From contig CM032231.1 in NCBI GenBank assembly GCA_019009955.1, forward strand, positions 110,597,001-110,661,000: a stretch of 64,000 bases of DNA, read 5' to 3'. The notes under the pieces were generated by a model. That model saw only the letters and a program-made list of their open reading frames with translations, searched no databases and was not told the origin of the DNA. Of the stretch, positions 45,780-57,859 are shown piece after piece; positions within the stretch are counted from its first letter, which is position 1, and every line of letters begins with the position of its first letter. The DNA is from Riptortus pedestris. Its lineage: Eukaryota > Arthropoda > Insecta > Hemiptera > Alydidae. Position numbers and translations under genes: made by a program.

Positions 45780-48700
45780 ACAATATGATATGCCCAGGGA
45801 TGGACAGCATGCTAAGTTGGAAGATAGACAATATACTCGTAATATGTTCGGAGATGGACAATATTTGTTCGGAGATAGACAATATAATATGCCCAAGGAT
45901 GGACAGCATGCTAAGTGGGAAGATAGACAATATACTCGTAATATGTTCGGAGATGGGCAATATTTGTTCAGAGATCGACAATATGATATGCCCAGTGATG
46001 GACAGCATGCTAAGTGAGAAGATAGACAATATAATCGTAATATGTTCGGAGATGGACGATATGACATGCCCAGGGATGGACAGCATGCTAAGTTGGAAGA
46101 TAGACAATATACTCGTAATATGTTCGGAGATGGACAATATCATATGTCCAGGGATGGACAGCATGCTAAGTTGGAAGATAGACAATATACTCGTAATATG
46201 TTCGGAGATGGACAATATGATATGCCCAGGGATGGACAGCATGCTAAGTTGGAAGATAGACAATATACTCGTAATATGTTCGGAGATCGACAATATGATA
46301 TGCCCAGGGATGGACAGCATTCTAAGTTTTAATATAGACAATATACTCTTAATTTGTTCGGAGATGGACAATATATGTTCGGAGATAGGCAATATGATAT
46401 GCCCAGGGATGGACAGCATGCTAAGTGAGAAGATAGACAATATAATCGTAATATGTTCGGCGATGGACAATAGCTGTTCGGAGATCGACAATATGATATG
46501 CCCAGGGATGGACAGCATGCTAAGTTGGAAGATAGACAATATACTCGTAATATGTTCGGAGATAACATTATTTGTTCAGAGATCGACAATATGATATGCC
46601 CAGGGATGGACAGCATGCTAAGTGAGAAGATAGACAATATAATCGTAATATGTTCGGAGATAACAATATTTGTTCAGAGATCGACAATATGATATGCCCA
46701 GGGATGGACAGCATGCTAAGTGAGAAGATAGACAATATAATCGTAATATGTTCGGAGATGGACAATATTTGTTCGGAGATGGACAATATTTGTTCGGAGA
46801 TAGACAATCTGATATGCCCAGGGATGGACAGCATGCTAAGTGAGAAGATAGACAATATAATCGTAATATGTTCGGAGATGGACAATATATGTTCGGAGAT
46901 AGTCAATATGATATGCCCAGGGATGTACAGCATGCTAACTTGGTAGATACACAATATACTCGTAATATGTTCGGAGATGGACAATATGATATGCCCAGGG
47001 ATGGACAGCATGCTAAGTTGGAAGATAGACAATATACTCGTAATATGTTCGGACATGGACAATATGATATGCCCAGGGATGGACAGCATGTTAAGTTGGA
47101 AGGTAGACAATATACTCGTAATATGTTCTGAGATCGACAATATGATATGCCCAGGGATGGACAGCATGCTAAGTTAGAAGATAGACAATATAATCGTAAT
47201 ATGTTGGGAGATGGACAATATTTGTTCAGAGATCGACAATATGATATGCCCAGGGATGGACAGCATGCTAAGTGAGAAGATAGACAATATAATCGTAATA
47301 TGTTCGGAGATGGACAATATATGTTCGGAGATAGGCAATATGATATGCCCAGGGATGGACAGCATGCTAAGTGAGAAGATAGACAATATAATCGTAATAT
47401 GTTCGGAGATGGACAATATATGTTCGGAGATAGGCAATATGATATGCCCAGGGATGGACAGCATGCTAAGTGGGAAGATAGACAATATACTCGTAATATG
47501 TTCGGAGATGGACAATATTTGATCGGAGATAGACAATATGATATGCCCAGGGATGGACAGCATGCTAAGTTGGAAGATAGACAATATACTCGTAATATGT
47601 TCGGAGATGGACAATATTTGTTCGGAGATGGACAATATTTGTTCGGAGATCGACAATATGATATGCCCAGGGATGGACAGCATGCTAAGTTGGAAGATAG
47701 ACAATATACTCGTAATATGTTCGGAGATGGACAATATATGTTCGGAGATAGACAATATGATATGCCCAGGGATGGACAGCATCCTAAGTGCGAAGATAGA
47801 CAATATAATCGTAATATGTTCGGAGATGGACAATATGATATGCCCAGGGATGGACAGCATGCTAAGTGGGAAGATAGACAATATACTCGTAATATGTTCG
47901 GAGATGGACAATATGATATGCCCAGGGATGGACAGCATGCTAAGTGGGAAGATAGACAATATACTCATAATATGTTCGGAGATCGACAATATGATATGCC
48001 CAGGGATGGACAGCATGCTAAGTTGGAAGATAGACAATATACTCGTAATATGTTCGGAGATGGACAATATTTGTTCGGAGATAGACAATATGATATGCCC
48101 AGGGATGGACAGCATGCTAAGTGAGAAGATAGACAATATACTCGTGATATGTTTGGAGATAGGCAATATGATATGCCCAGGGATGGACAGCATGCTAAGT
48201 TGGAAGATAGACAATATACTCGTAATATGTTGGGAGATGGACAATATTTGATCGGAGATAGACAATATGATATGCCCAGGGATGGACAGCATGCTAAGTG
48301 GGAAGATAGACAATATACTCGTAATATGTTCGGAGATGGACAATATTTGTTCGGAGATAGACAATATGATTTGCCCAGGGATGGGCAGCATACTAAGTTG
48401 GAAGATAGACAATATACTCGTAATATGTTCGGAGATGGACAATATTTGTTTGGAGATGGACACTAGTATGTTTCGAGAAGCACAATATGATATGTTCCGA
48501 GATTGACAACATGATATTATCAGAGAAGAACAATATAATATGTTCGGAGATGGCCAGTGACAATATGTTCTGAGATCCACTATATGATATGTTCGGGGAT
48601 GGACAATATGATATGTTCTGAGATCCACTATATGATATGTTCGGGGATGGACAATATGATATGTTCTGAGATCCACTATATGATATATTCGGGGATGGAC

Positions 48701-50680
48701 AATATGATATGTTCTGAGATCCACTATATGATATGTTCGGGGATGGACAATATGATATGTTCTGAGATCCATTATATGATATGTTCGGGGATGGACAATA
48801 TGATATGTTCTGAGATCCACTATATGATATGTTCGGGGATGGACAATATGATATGTTCTGAGATCCACTATATGATATGTTCGGGGATGGACAATATGAT
48901 ATGTTCTGAGATCCACTATATGATATGTTCGGGGATGGACAATATGATATGTTCTGAGATCCACTATATGATATGTTCGGGGATGGACAATATGATATGT
49001 TCTGAGATCCACTATATGATATGTTCGGGGATGGACAATATGATATGTTCTGAGATCCACTATATGATATGTTCCGGGATGGACAATATGATCTGTTCTG
49101 AGATCCACTATATGATATGTTCCGGGATGGACAATATTTGTTCGGAAATAGACAATATCATATGTCCAGGGATGGACAGCATGATATATTTGAAGATAGA
49201 CAATATACTCGTAATATGTTCGGAGATGGACAATATTTGTTCGGAGATAGACAATATAATATGCCCAGGGTTGGGCAGCATGCTAAGTGGGAAGGTAGAC
49301 AATATACTCGTAATATGTTCGGAGATGGACAATATTTGTTCGGAGATGGACAATATGATATGCCCAGGGTTGGACAGCATGCTAAGTGGGAAGATAGACA
49401 ATATACTCGTAATATGTTCGGAGATGGACAATATTTGTTCGGAGATGGACAATATGATATGCCCACGGATGGACAGCATGCTAAGTTGGAAGATAGACAA
49501 TATACTCGTAATATGTTCGGGGATGGACAATATGATATGTTCGGAGATGGACAATATGATATGCCCAGGGTTGGACAGCATGCTAAGTGGGAAGGTAGAC
49601 AATATACTCGTAATATGTTTCGGAGATGGACAATATTTGTTCGGAGATGGACAATATGATATGCCCAGGGTTGGACAGCATGCTAAGTGGGAAGGTAGAC
49701 AATATACTCGTAATATGTTCGGAGATGGACAATATTTGTTCGGAGATAGACAATATAATATGCCCAGGGTTGGACAGCATGCTAAGTTGGAAGATAGACA
49801 ATATACTCGTAATATGTTCGGTGATGGACAATCTGATATGTTCGGGGATGGACAATATGATATGTTCGGAGATGGACAATATGATATGTTCGGAGATCCA
49901 CAATATGATGTTCGTAGATGGACAACATCATATGTTCAGAGATGAAAAATAGAATATGTTCGGGAATGGACATTATCATATGTTCAGAGATAGGCAATAT
50001 GATATGTTCGGATGCGGACAATATATGTTCAGAGATAGACAATATCATATGTTTGAAAATGGATAGTATGATCTGTTCAGAGATAGGCAATATGATATGT
50101 TCGGATGCGGACAATATATGTTCAGAGATAGACAATATCATATGTTCAGAGATAGGCAATATCATATGTTCAGAGATAGACAATATCATATGTTCAGAGA
50201 TAGGCAATATCATATGTTCAGAGATAGACAATATCATACGTTCGGAGATGGCCAGTAATAATATGTTCTGAGATCCACTATATGATATGTTCGGGGATGG
50301 ACAATATGATATGTTCTGAGATCCACTATATGATATGTTCCGGGATGGACAATATGATCTGTTCAGGGATAGACGATATGATATTTTTCGAGATATACAA
50401 TATGATATGTTCAGAGATGGGCAGTAATAAAATGTTCCGAAACCCACAATATTTTCAGAAATGAACAATATAATATTTTCGGAGATGAACAATATAATAT
50501 TTTTGGAGATGGACAGTAATAATATGTTCCGAGATCCACAATATGATATTTCGGAGATGGACAATATCATATGTTCTGAGATGGACAAAATGATATGTTC
50601 CGAAATGGACAATATGAATTGTTTCGAGATGCACAATATGATATGATCTGATATAGACAATATAATAGGTACGGGTATCG
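45780..50680. repeat. 4.9-kb minisatellite with 21/24-bp base units and 78/99-bp higher-order units
   Basis: The base unit is about GTTCGGAGATGGACAATATG, 21 or 24 bp long. In most of the array it is combined with GCCCAGGGATGGACAGCATG CTAAG and a AAGATAGACAATATACTCGT segment into a 78-bp unit, or 99 bp with an extra 21-bp unit. All these lengths are multiples of three, so long frames stay open on both strands. Examples are the minus strand 47174-49108 (644 codons) and 46568-47167 in the same frame, and the plus strand 48557-49945 (462 codons). Edges are diverged and the centre is homogeneous, as expected from unequal exchange. A coding role is not shown. Confidence 0.92.
48557..49133. repeat. 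Homogeneous 48-bp sub-array (about 12 units)
   Basis: Each unit is two 24-bp halves: GTTCTGAGATCCACTATATG ATAT and GTTCGGGGATGGACAATATG ATAT. The roughly twelve copies differ at only a few positions, so this is the most recently amplified part of the array. Confidence 0.92.
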
Positions 50681-50689
50681 AAAATATAA

Positions 50690-51923
50690 TATCTTCATAT
50701 GAAATACCAATGCTACAAATAGGATTTAAATTTCATAATGGTTTTAATTTTATAGTTACCTTTCAACTGGTCACAAGAGTTAATACACCTCAACTCGTGC
50801 GTAGATGTAAACGAAATACCACAAATTACAATTATTTAAAATGAAAGATCTTGTGTTAAGGCATACATGGTTTATATCAATGGTATGTCAAAAGAAAGGA
50901 AAAGAAAGTTAGCATCCTCCCTCAGCCAAATACTGAATTAGATGAGCTGCTAAGAAAAATATATTAACTACCTTGATATTTTCACTTTTTACTAAATTTC
51001 GTAGATTTGTTTTTATTCTTTTTCATATTTTGAAGAAAAGGCACTCAATATCCTCCTGACAATACATTTTCCCTCTGATAGAAAATGTATTTAATTAAAA
51101 CAACTTCACGCGTGTTATTGATCCAAATATGTTATTCATTCAGCTTTTTCAATTCTTAAAAACCATTTATAATTATGGTTGCCAGTAATTTCGGGACAGG
51201 GAAGAGGTGGATATCCCATTTGAAATTAAAGTTAGTGCTGTATAAAAAAGAGTACTTCCTACATTTACTGCTTGTATCAGATTTTTTTAAAACTAAATTC
51301 AGCCCATCTCGTAATTGCTATCCCTCCAGTCATTAAAAAGATTAAATTTACATTTTTTTGCTTCAATTTACCCGAATTAGATTTCAGAGTTATATTTCCT
51401 CTATATATATATGAATCCTTATTCATCACTGTAATTTTATAAAATAGAATGCCGTTGTAAAATTCATTAAGTCCTTAATTATCAACACGTTTGTGCTAAA
51501 TGGACTTGAAAATCGGATAACAGCTCATTTAATATTTACGAACCCTTTTTCAGAGTACACGTTTGGTGCTTTGATTGTAATATTAACGCAAAATAAACGT
51601 TTCACAGCCATGCAGATGGATCCTTTGCATTATTTATTTTAGCACCTTAGAGCAGAACTACATAGTGAAATGAATTAGTGTATTCAAATTTTCAAGACCT
51701 TAAACTCAAATGTCATGAAAGGAGGTCTTCTTCATTTTTAAAATTGAATATTTCCTAGATGTACTAGCTTCAAGTACGTCAAGACTATGAAAGTGGTTTG
51801 TTTAAATAATATTGAATAATAATTTATTTGAAATAATTTTGAGATTATAGATTTACACAGTCGCATCTGACGTATCTTAACATGTTTATGGGAGATTGAT
51901 CGGGAAGGAGAATTGGATCCTTT
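50690..51923. other. Intergenic stretch, no gene seen
   Basis: AT-rich; no coding frame, RNA gene or element end recognised. Confidence 0.4.
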
Positions 51924-52515
51924 TTAGCAGATTCCCCTTAAGGGAAATCAGCTATTGAGGTAGTAATCATGACGCGAACTTCGAAAAGATTCTTCGAATG
52001 TCCATCGATCCTACATAGTAGATGACGAAAATGAGATCCGTACATAATTATTTATGTACGTATATTTGTCTGTTAACGCTCTAGCGGTCTCAATGTTTGT
52101 GGTATCGTTACCAAACTCGTTATTTAGTCGTTTCATGTAAAAATATGAGTTAATGGTAGAAATCGGACCAGAGATATGTTCAGAGGGGGAATTTCGAAAA
52201 TTCAACATATCTTTGTTATTATACGTTGGATCGAAAAAGTATATAGGTTCAATCATATTGCAAATTTAATGTTCCATGAATGTTGTTTTAAATGTTTTTT
52301 TTTTTTTTTAAGTATCTCGATAACTAACCTAGATATTTGCATTTTTTTAGCTTTCTGCATTTTGTAAACCCCCACTCCTACTCTTGTCATATTAACAAGA
52401 AGCTGTTATAACATGAACCGCTTTATTCTAAGGTTAAATACTGATTACGGTTTTCATTGACTCTTTACTTTGTGTAATACATGCAAATAGACTACGTGAC
52501 GATGACGTAATCAAT
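51924..52515 (-). mobile_element. HINE-like element, type III, 5' terminus decayed
   Basis: TTAGCAGATTCCCCTTAAGG at the left, the 3' block, a short TA patch, then the type III half up to about 52515, where the terminal GTCCGTCACGC is no longer recognisable. It contains one version of the recurrent HINE frame (52011-52256). Confidence 0.7.
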
Positions 52516-52606
52516 TCAGATTCTTTACTGGAAAATGGTTATTCGATCTCGACCATACTCGGCATTTAACCGTGTTTAATTATTTTTATTTATTTCATTT
52601 AAATGA

Positions 52607-52834
52607 TTTATTTATTTATTTATTAACGTCCACTTTTTGCAACTTAGGCTAATTGGGACGGGTTATCTACAGGTCACCACCCTTTTCTAGCCAGGGTGGG
52701 ATTTTAGGACGTTATTTAATGAATTTCGTCACTAAATAATTTCCTTTGCCCAGGCGAGAATCGAACTCGCCACTCTAGGTTTACCATGTGAGATAAAGGT
52801 CAACGCTTTAACTCGCATGGCTAACCTGAGACCC
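52607..52834 (-). mobile_element. tRNA-derived SINE, family 1, full length with target duplication
   Basis: The best copy. On the minus strand it starts GGGTCTCAGGTTAGCCATGC, has the B box GAGTTCGATTCTCGCC, then GGAAATTATTTAGTGACGAA, CTAGAAAAGGGTGGTGACCT, CCCAATTAGCCTAAGTTGC, and ends in a (TAAA)n tail. The 14-bp word TTTCATTTAAATGA occurs at 52593-52606 and again at 52835-52848. It is a perfect target-site duplication, as left by LINE-driven insertion. Thirteen further copies are recognisable in the window. Confidence 0.9.
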
Positions 52835-52934
52835 TTTCATTTAAATGAGTTCCGCAACGCAGGCGATTTACTTATTATTAAAGTGTCATTAAAAAGTGAA
52901 ATGCAAAAAAAACAACAACAAAAAACGGAAAAAA

Positions 52935-53527
52935 ATCCGTCACGCAGGGGCTGCGTAAGCTAAGCAGATTTCCCACGTGAAGTTATACAATAGAGAAATT
53001 TCAGAATAGAGAGTCATACAGTTACGGGAACGGCCCGAACTAGATCTTGACGGCAACTCACGACTAGACCCGAAGTTAGTCGATCTCATTTCAGAAGCTG
53101 AAAATAGAAAAATGCGAATATCTCGGTTAATATTCAGGATACAGAATAAATGTACATAACATTATTTATAGTAAATTTAATTTGCAATAAGATTGATTCT
53201 ATACAATTTTTCGATCCGACGTATAGTAACGGATATATTTCGAACTTTCGAAAATCCTCCCCTCTAAACCCCCCTCCCACTGATCCGATTTCAGCCATTA
53301 AGGAACTTGATCATTATTTTTGCATAAAACGTTTAAATATCGAGTTTGGTAACGAAACAAAACAAAAATTGCGACCGCTAGAGCGTTAACAGACAACTAT
53401 ATAATTTTGAACGGACCTCATTTTCGACATCTCCTGAGTAGGATCGATGGACATTTGAAGAAATTTTTCGAAAATAGTGTCATGAGTACGTCCTCAATAG
53501 CTGATTTCCCTTAGGTAAATCTGCTAA
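52935..53527 (+). mobile_element. HINE-like element, type I, complete, almost no microsatellite
   Basis: TCCGTCACGCAGGGGCTGCG after an A-run, full body, only CTATATAA where the microsatellite normally is, and a shortened hairpin (ATTTCCCTTAGGTAAATCTGC) plus TAA. A 79-codon version of the recurrent frame lies at 53150-53389. Confidence 0.8.
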
Positions 53528-53564
53528 AAGAGTGAACAACCGTTTTTAGTCAAGGCTAATGATC

Positions 53565-53739
53565 ATATTTGTTATTGACTGAAGTCGACTTTGACTGGTG
53601 GTTTATTAGAGTGGGAATCTGAAAATTAAAAATATCTGTGTTATTATAAGTAGGACAATAAAGTGTTATAGAACCAATCTTGTTAAACTATTGATGTTCT
53701 ACACTTGTTATTATATGCATTTTTTTTTTGTAACTGTAG
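53565..53739 (-). mobile_element. Decayed HINE-like fragment
   Basis: AAAATATCTGTGTTATTATA, TGTTATAGAACCAATCTTGT and the T-run near 53720 match the reverse body of type III copies. It stops at the solo LTR. Confidence 0.45.
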
Positions 53740-53816
53740 TGTTACAATGTATTCGTTCGTTCTTGTTTCCAGCCTTCAGTCGCGCACTCGCCCCCCCCGG
53801 CGACGGATCGTTGTTG

Positions 53817-53852
<36 letters not shown>

Positions 53853-54035
53853 GATGCGAAAATTAAATACATGAAAAATTAACAGAGATAGCCGTGTATT
53901 TGGGAAGTACGAAGGACATGAAAGGAGCCGACCGATGAAGATTAGTGGCGCCGGCAGCATCTAATTAGGGCCACGATGTTCCAGGAACGTGTCTAGCCCC
54001 TTCTGGCCATTCTGCTTGATGTTTGACGACAGACA

Positions 54036-54042
54036 TATATAA
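54036..54042 (+). promoter_or_regulatory. TATA box of the solo LTR
   Basis: TATATAA, followed by the initiator-like TCAG at 54069-54072 and a run of TCAGTGCGTTCAGTG. Confidence 0.55.
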
Positions 54043-54337
54043 CGGACAGTGCCCGAGTTAGTTTATTCTCAGCTGTGTGATCACATCAGTGCGTTCAGTG
54101 CTACAATGCGACTTTGTGCAGTGCGGTAAAGTGTTTTTATGTGAATAACAGTGTTGTGCCGTGACTCTGTAAGTAACATTATACTACCGTGTTTAAGACA
54201 GTGCAGTGCTGTCTTTTTATAAGTTCAGTCGCCGTGAGTGAATTATTGGACTTTGTAATCTGAAGAACAGTGGCGCTATCAGTGCATACTGTGATTAGTA
54301 ATTAAGAATAATTAACCAAGTGTATTGTGCATTGTTA

Positions 54338-54343
54338 AATAAA
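54338..54343 (+). terminator. Polyadenylation signal of the solo LTR
   Basis: AATAAA, about 95 bp before the end of the LTR. Confidence 0.5.
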
Positions 54344-54441
54344 TTTTGCAGTGATAGAAACTGTGAAACTTGTGAGTGTTTAATTTTGCAATCCAAAAGA
54401 ACTATTATTAACAAAGCGTGGGGTAAATAAACGTAACAGTA

Positions 54442-54469
<28 letters not shown>

Positions 54470-54490
<21 letters not shown>

Positions 54491-56811
54491 AAATTGTAAC
54501 CTCTGTCTGTACATTGATTTTTTTCGCGAAAATTTCACGATAACTTTTCGTTTCACATGTCATAGACACCATAACTGCATTTTGTTTCTTTCGTGTATAT
54601 TTGTTTGTTTGTTTGTTTGTTACCTTTTCACGCATAAACGGCTGAACCGAATTTTATGAAACTTGGTATGTATATTACTACTAACCCAACTTAGACTTTA
54701 GGCTATGTTAATATTCTCTGAGACGAACAGGAGTGGGGGTTATAAGGAAGGTCTGAAATTAAAAATAGTGATATTTCGTCTCCTATTGCATTTTGGGCAA
54801 TTACACTCATAACAAAAGTTGTTTAATTTGTTATTTAGAGTAACGTTTGTTAGATACACTTTTGTCGTATACCTAAGTATAAAGGCGTTATACGCTAAAA
54901 TGATAGCGGAAGTCAACAATTTAATTTGGCACAAAGGCTCAACCGAACTAAACCAAACTCGGTATGTGAATTAGTACTAACGCCTTCCTTATAATAAGCC
55001 ACACTAACATTTCTAGAGACGGGCAGGAGTGGGGCTTATAAGGGAGGCCTGAAATTAATAATAGTGATATTTCGTTTCCTATTGCTTTTTCGTCAAATAT
55101 GCACAGAACAAAAGTTGTTTATTTTGTTATTTAGAGTAACTTTTATTATATACACTTTTGTCGTATACCGAAGTATAAATGAGTTATACGCTAGAAACTA
55201 TACCGGGAGTCCACAATTTTATTTGGCACAAAAGACTCAACCGAACTAAACGAAACTCCGTATGTAGGTTGGTATTAACTCATCCTTGATTATAATCTAT
55301 AGGAACATTTTTAGTAACGAACAGGAGTAGGAGTTGTAATGGAGGCATGAAATGAAAAATCGCGATATACTATTTCTTAATGGTTTTTCTGCGAACATGC
55401 ACATAATAAGAGTTGTTTATTTTGCTATTTAGAGTAACTTTCGTTATATATACTTTTGTCGTATAAGGAAGCATAAACGACATATACGCTAAAAATATTA
55501 GTTAGGCGCAGTCAACTGAACATGACTCAGAATCATCTGACTTTGCACTAACTGCTACTAAATTATAAGGTATATTAACAAAAATGCTCATAACAAAAAC
55601 TGTTTCATTGTTATTTAGAGTAACTTAATATATATCTTGGTCGTATAAAAATATCAATATTGTAGCCTGCAATTCATTCCAATGTTTGAATAAGTTATAC
55701 CATTCAATCTTTTAATTTAATTTTACCTCACAATGATACATATATTATGGCGATAAACAAGAACATTTCAATTGTATGAAGCATTTTAAAAACAAGTAAC
55801 TGTTTCATGAGGAGCAAAGTATATTACTCCCCCCCCCCTTCCTCTGTCTTTCACCGGAACATTAATTAATCGGAAGTAAGTAATTTCATCCTTTAATGTG
55901 TTTAAAAAATCAATTAATTCACAAAAAACGAAAGTATTTAAACATACATAATTAGAATTGAAAATAGAATCTGAATATAAGGTAATGTTAGCGGAATTGA
56001 GAGTTAGCCGTTAGTCATGTTCTGTTGGTTAACCTGCAGCGTCAGGGAGGGGTGGGGAGACCTTCCTGTAATCTAGAACCTTTCTCACTCCTTCTTTCTT
56101 TCCTCAGTTCTACACACTTTTTTCGTATACCGAATTATAAACGAGATATACGCTAAAACCTATAGCGGAAGTGTATTTTGTTATTTAGAGTAACTTTTGT
56201 TATATACACTTTTTTAGTATACCGAATTATAAACGAGATATATGCTAAAACCTATAGCGGAAGTGAACAATTTTATTTGGGACAAAAGACCCAGCCGAAA
56301 TAAATAAAACTCGGTATGTGTATTAGCACTAACGCTTTCCTTATAATAAGCCATACTAACATTTCTAGGGACGGGCAGGAGTGGGGCTTATAAGGGAGGC
56401 CTGAAATTAATAATGGTGATATTTCGTTTCTTATTGAGGTTTCGGCAAATATGCACATGTCAAAAGTTGTTTATTTTGTTATTTAGAGAAATTTGCTGAA
56501 CAATTCTTTTCAATATGAACTACCAGATACCTAACCTGAAAAAATTAATTCAAATGTATGTTAATATTTTGTCCTTAATAATTCAAATCTATGCATAATG
56601 CACAGGAAACTGGAAATATGACAATTTGGAGGACAGTGAAGACTTACATAAAAAATTAATTTCATTATTAACAAATGCCAACAGCCGGTATTAACTAAAC
56701 ACTGGGACGGGTAAATGTCAAAATATGGTGCAAAGTAAAGTTTCGCCAAAAAAATACCATCAACATTCAGCCTCAAATCAATTCCCGGGCGAAGCCGGGT
56801 ATCTGAGCTAG
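54470..56811 (+). mobile_element. Helitron, non-autonomous, copy E (longest)
   Basis: The 5' block AAAATTGTAACCTCTGTCTG follows a TA-run (exact first base ambiguous). Monomers start near 54641, 54938 and 55235. The stretch to about 56100 is specific to this copy, and monomer sequence then resumes (56115-56480) with a short duplicated segment ATACCGAATTATAAACGAGA. The 3' end is perfect: CCCGGGCGAAGCCGGGT, CTAG at 56808-56811, then T. Confidence 0.78.
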
Positions 56812-56867
56812 TATATATATATATATATATGATATGTGATTAGATGAGATGAGTAGGGTGCTATATA

Positions 56868-56898
56868 AGCACCTGGGAAATCTGCATAGATTACGGAC
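56868..56898 (-). mobile_element. Remnant of a HINE-like 5' terminus
   Basis: CACCTGGGAAATCTGCATAG ATTACGGAC followed by a T-run: the family start in reverse with the GCAGCCCCTGCGTG stretch lost. Confidence 0.45.
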
Positions 56899-57021
56899 TT
56901 TTTTTTAATGTCTGTAATATTTTTCTTGGCTTCTGAATGTTACGTACGTAGTTCTGATGACTTTGAAAACTAGGTTTAGTACCATAATTTATTCATATGT
57001 CCGTATGATTTTTGAAGATTA

Positions 57022-57244
57022 TAAAATTATTCATTAATGTCCACTTTTTGAAACTAAGGCCAATTGGGACGGACTATCTACAGATTACCACCCTATTAGC
57101 AAGGGTGGGACTAAGGATTTTATTTAAGGAATTTCGTCACTAAATAAATTCCACTGCCCAGGTGAGAATCGAACTCGCCACTCTAGGATTACCGTGAGAG
57201 AATAAAGGCAACGCTTTAACTCATATAGAAAAATTTAGCCCCTT
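57022..57244 (-). mobile_element. tRNA-derived SINE, family 1, with target duplication
   Basis: Minus strand: B box GAGTTCGATTCTCACC and the usual body. TTTTGAAGATTA is present at 57010-57021 and at 57245-57256 as a 12-bp target duplication. The head is decayed (GGGGCTAAATTTTTC). Confidence 0.85.
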
Positions 57245-57256
57245 TTGAAGATTAAA

Positions 57257-57859
57257 TGCTTGTTTTTCATGATCCGGCAAACTTCTTATCAAACTCGTCT
57301 CCTTTCGAAGAGATAGCATTAGAGCCCAAATTAGTCCAGCAGATGACACAGAGGCATTAGCAGTTAGGAAGGCCTAGAACTCACCATATGTTGCCAAATG
57401 GTCTTCAGAGGGTGCTCTAATCATGTCTAGGGGCCACATTTCTCTTTCGATCCCAACACTATTAGGCTTGTTATTGGCATCGAATCAGTCACACATTGAC
57501 CATATTCATTTGAAGTCACTTGAAACAAGTATCCATACTTATACTGATGATGACTGATGGCTGCAAGATGGACAAACAAGGTTTTTCAATGAAAAAATAC
57601 ATTTACTGTTATTATTATTGAATATTCTTAGTGATGAACACTCTTGGAGCTATCTTTATGTGATGTGGTTGTCGGTCACTTTGGTTGAAATAGAACTACC
57701 ACATAAGGATAGCTTCCAACATTGGTCATCACTAAGGATGTTCATCAAGAACATTGTGATATATGGAAGGCCTTGAAGAAGGTAATAAATTTCACTGAAA
57801 CGTCGGGAAGCTGAAATAGTTTTATTTGTACCTAAGTAACTGACAACCACATAACAAAA
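57257..57859. other. Stretch with two nested inverted repeats
   Basis: Arms 57621-57662 and 57700-57742 are imperfect reverse complements (AGCTATCTTTATGTG with CACATAAGGATAGCT at the centre). A second pair, GTGGTTGTCGGTCACTTT (about 57665) and AAGTAACTGACAACCAC (about 57834), partly interlaces with the first. A GAAACGTCGGG word lies at 57797-57807. A 70-codon minus-strand frame crosses these repeats and has no motif. Confidence 0.5.

Larger units (their letters stand above)
53740..54438 (+). mobile_element. Solo LTR of a retrotransposon
   Basis: The element begins TGTTAC and ends GTAACA, a perfect 6-bp terminal inverted repeat of the TG...CA type. Inside, in the right order, are a TATA box (TATATAA, 54036-54042), an initiator-like TCTCAGCTGTG about 33 bp downstream, and a polyadenylation signal (AATAAA, 54338-54343). 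That is the U3-R-U5 layout of an LTR. Nothing resembling a primer-binding site or gag/pol follows; a Helitron comes next, so this is a solo LTR. Flanking bases are GTAG and GTAT, a possible 4-bp target duplication with one change. Ty3/gypsy and BEL/Pao are both possible. A TA microsatellite lies in U3 at about 53819-53850. Confidence 0.65.

Noticed and set aside
45780..50680. CRISPR array
   Set aside because: Units are contiguous tandem repeats without unique spacers, and the context is eukaryotic.
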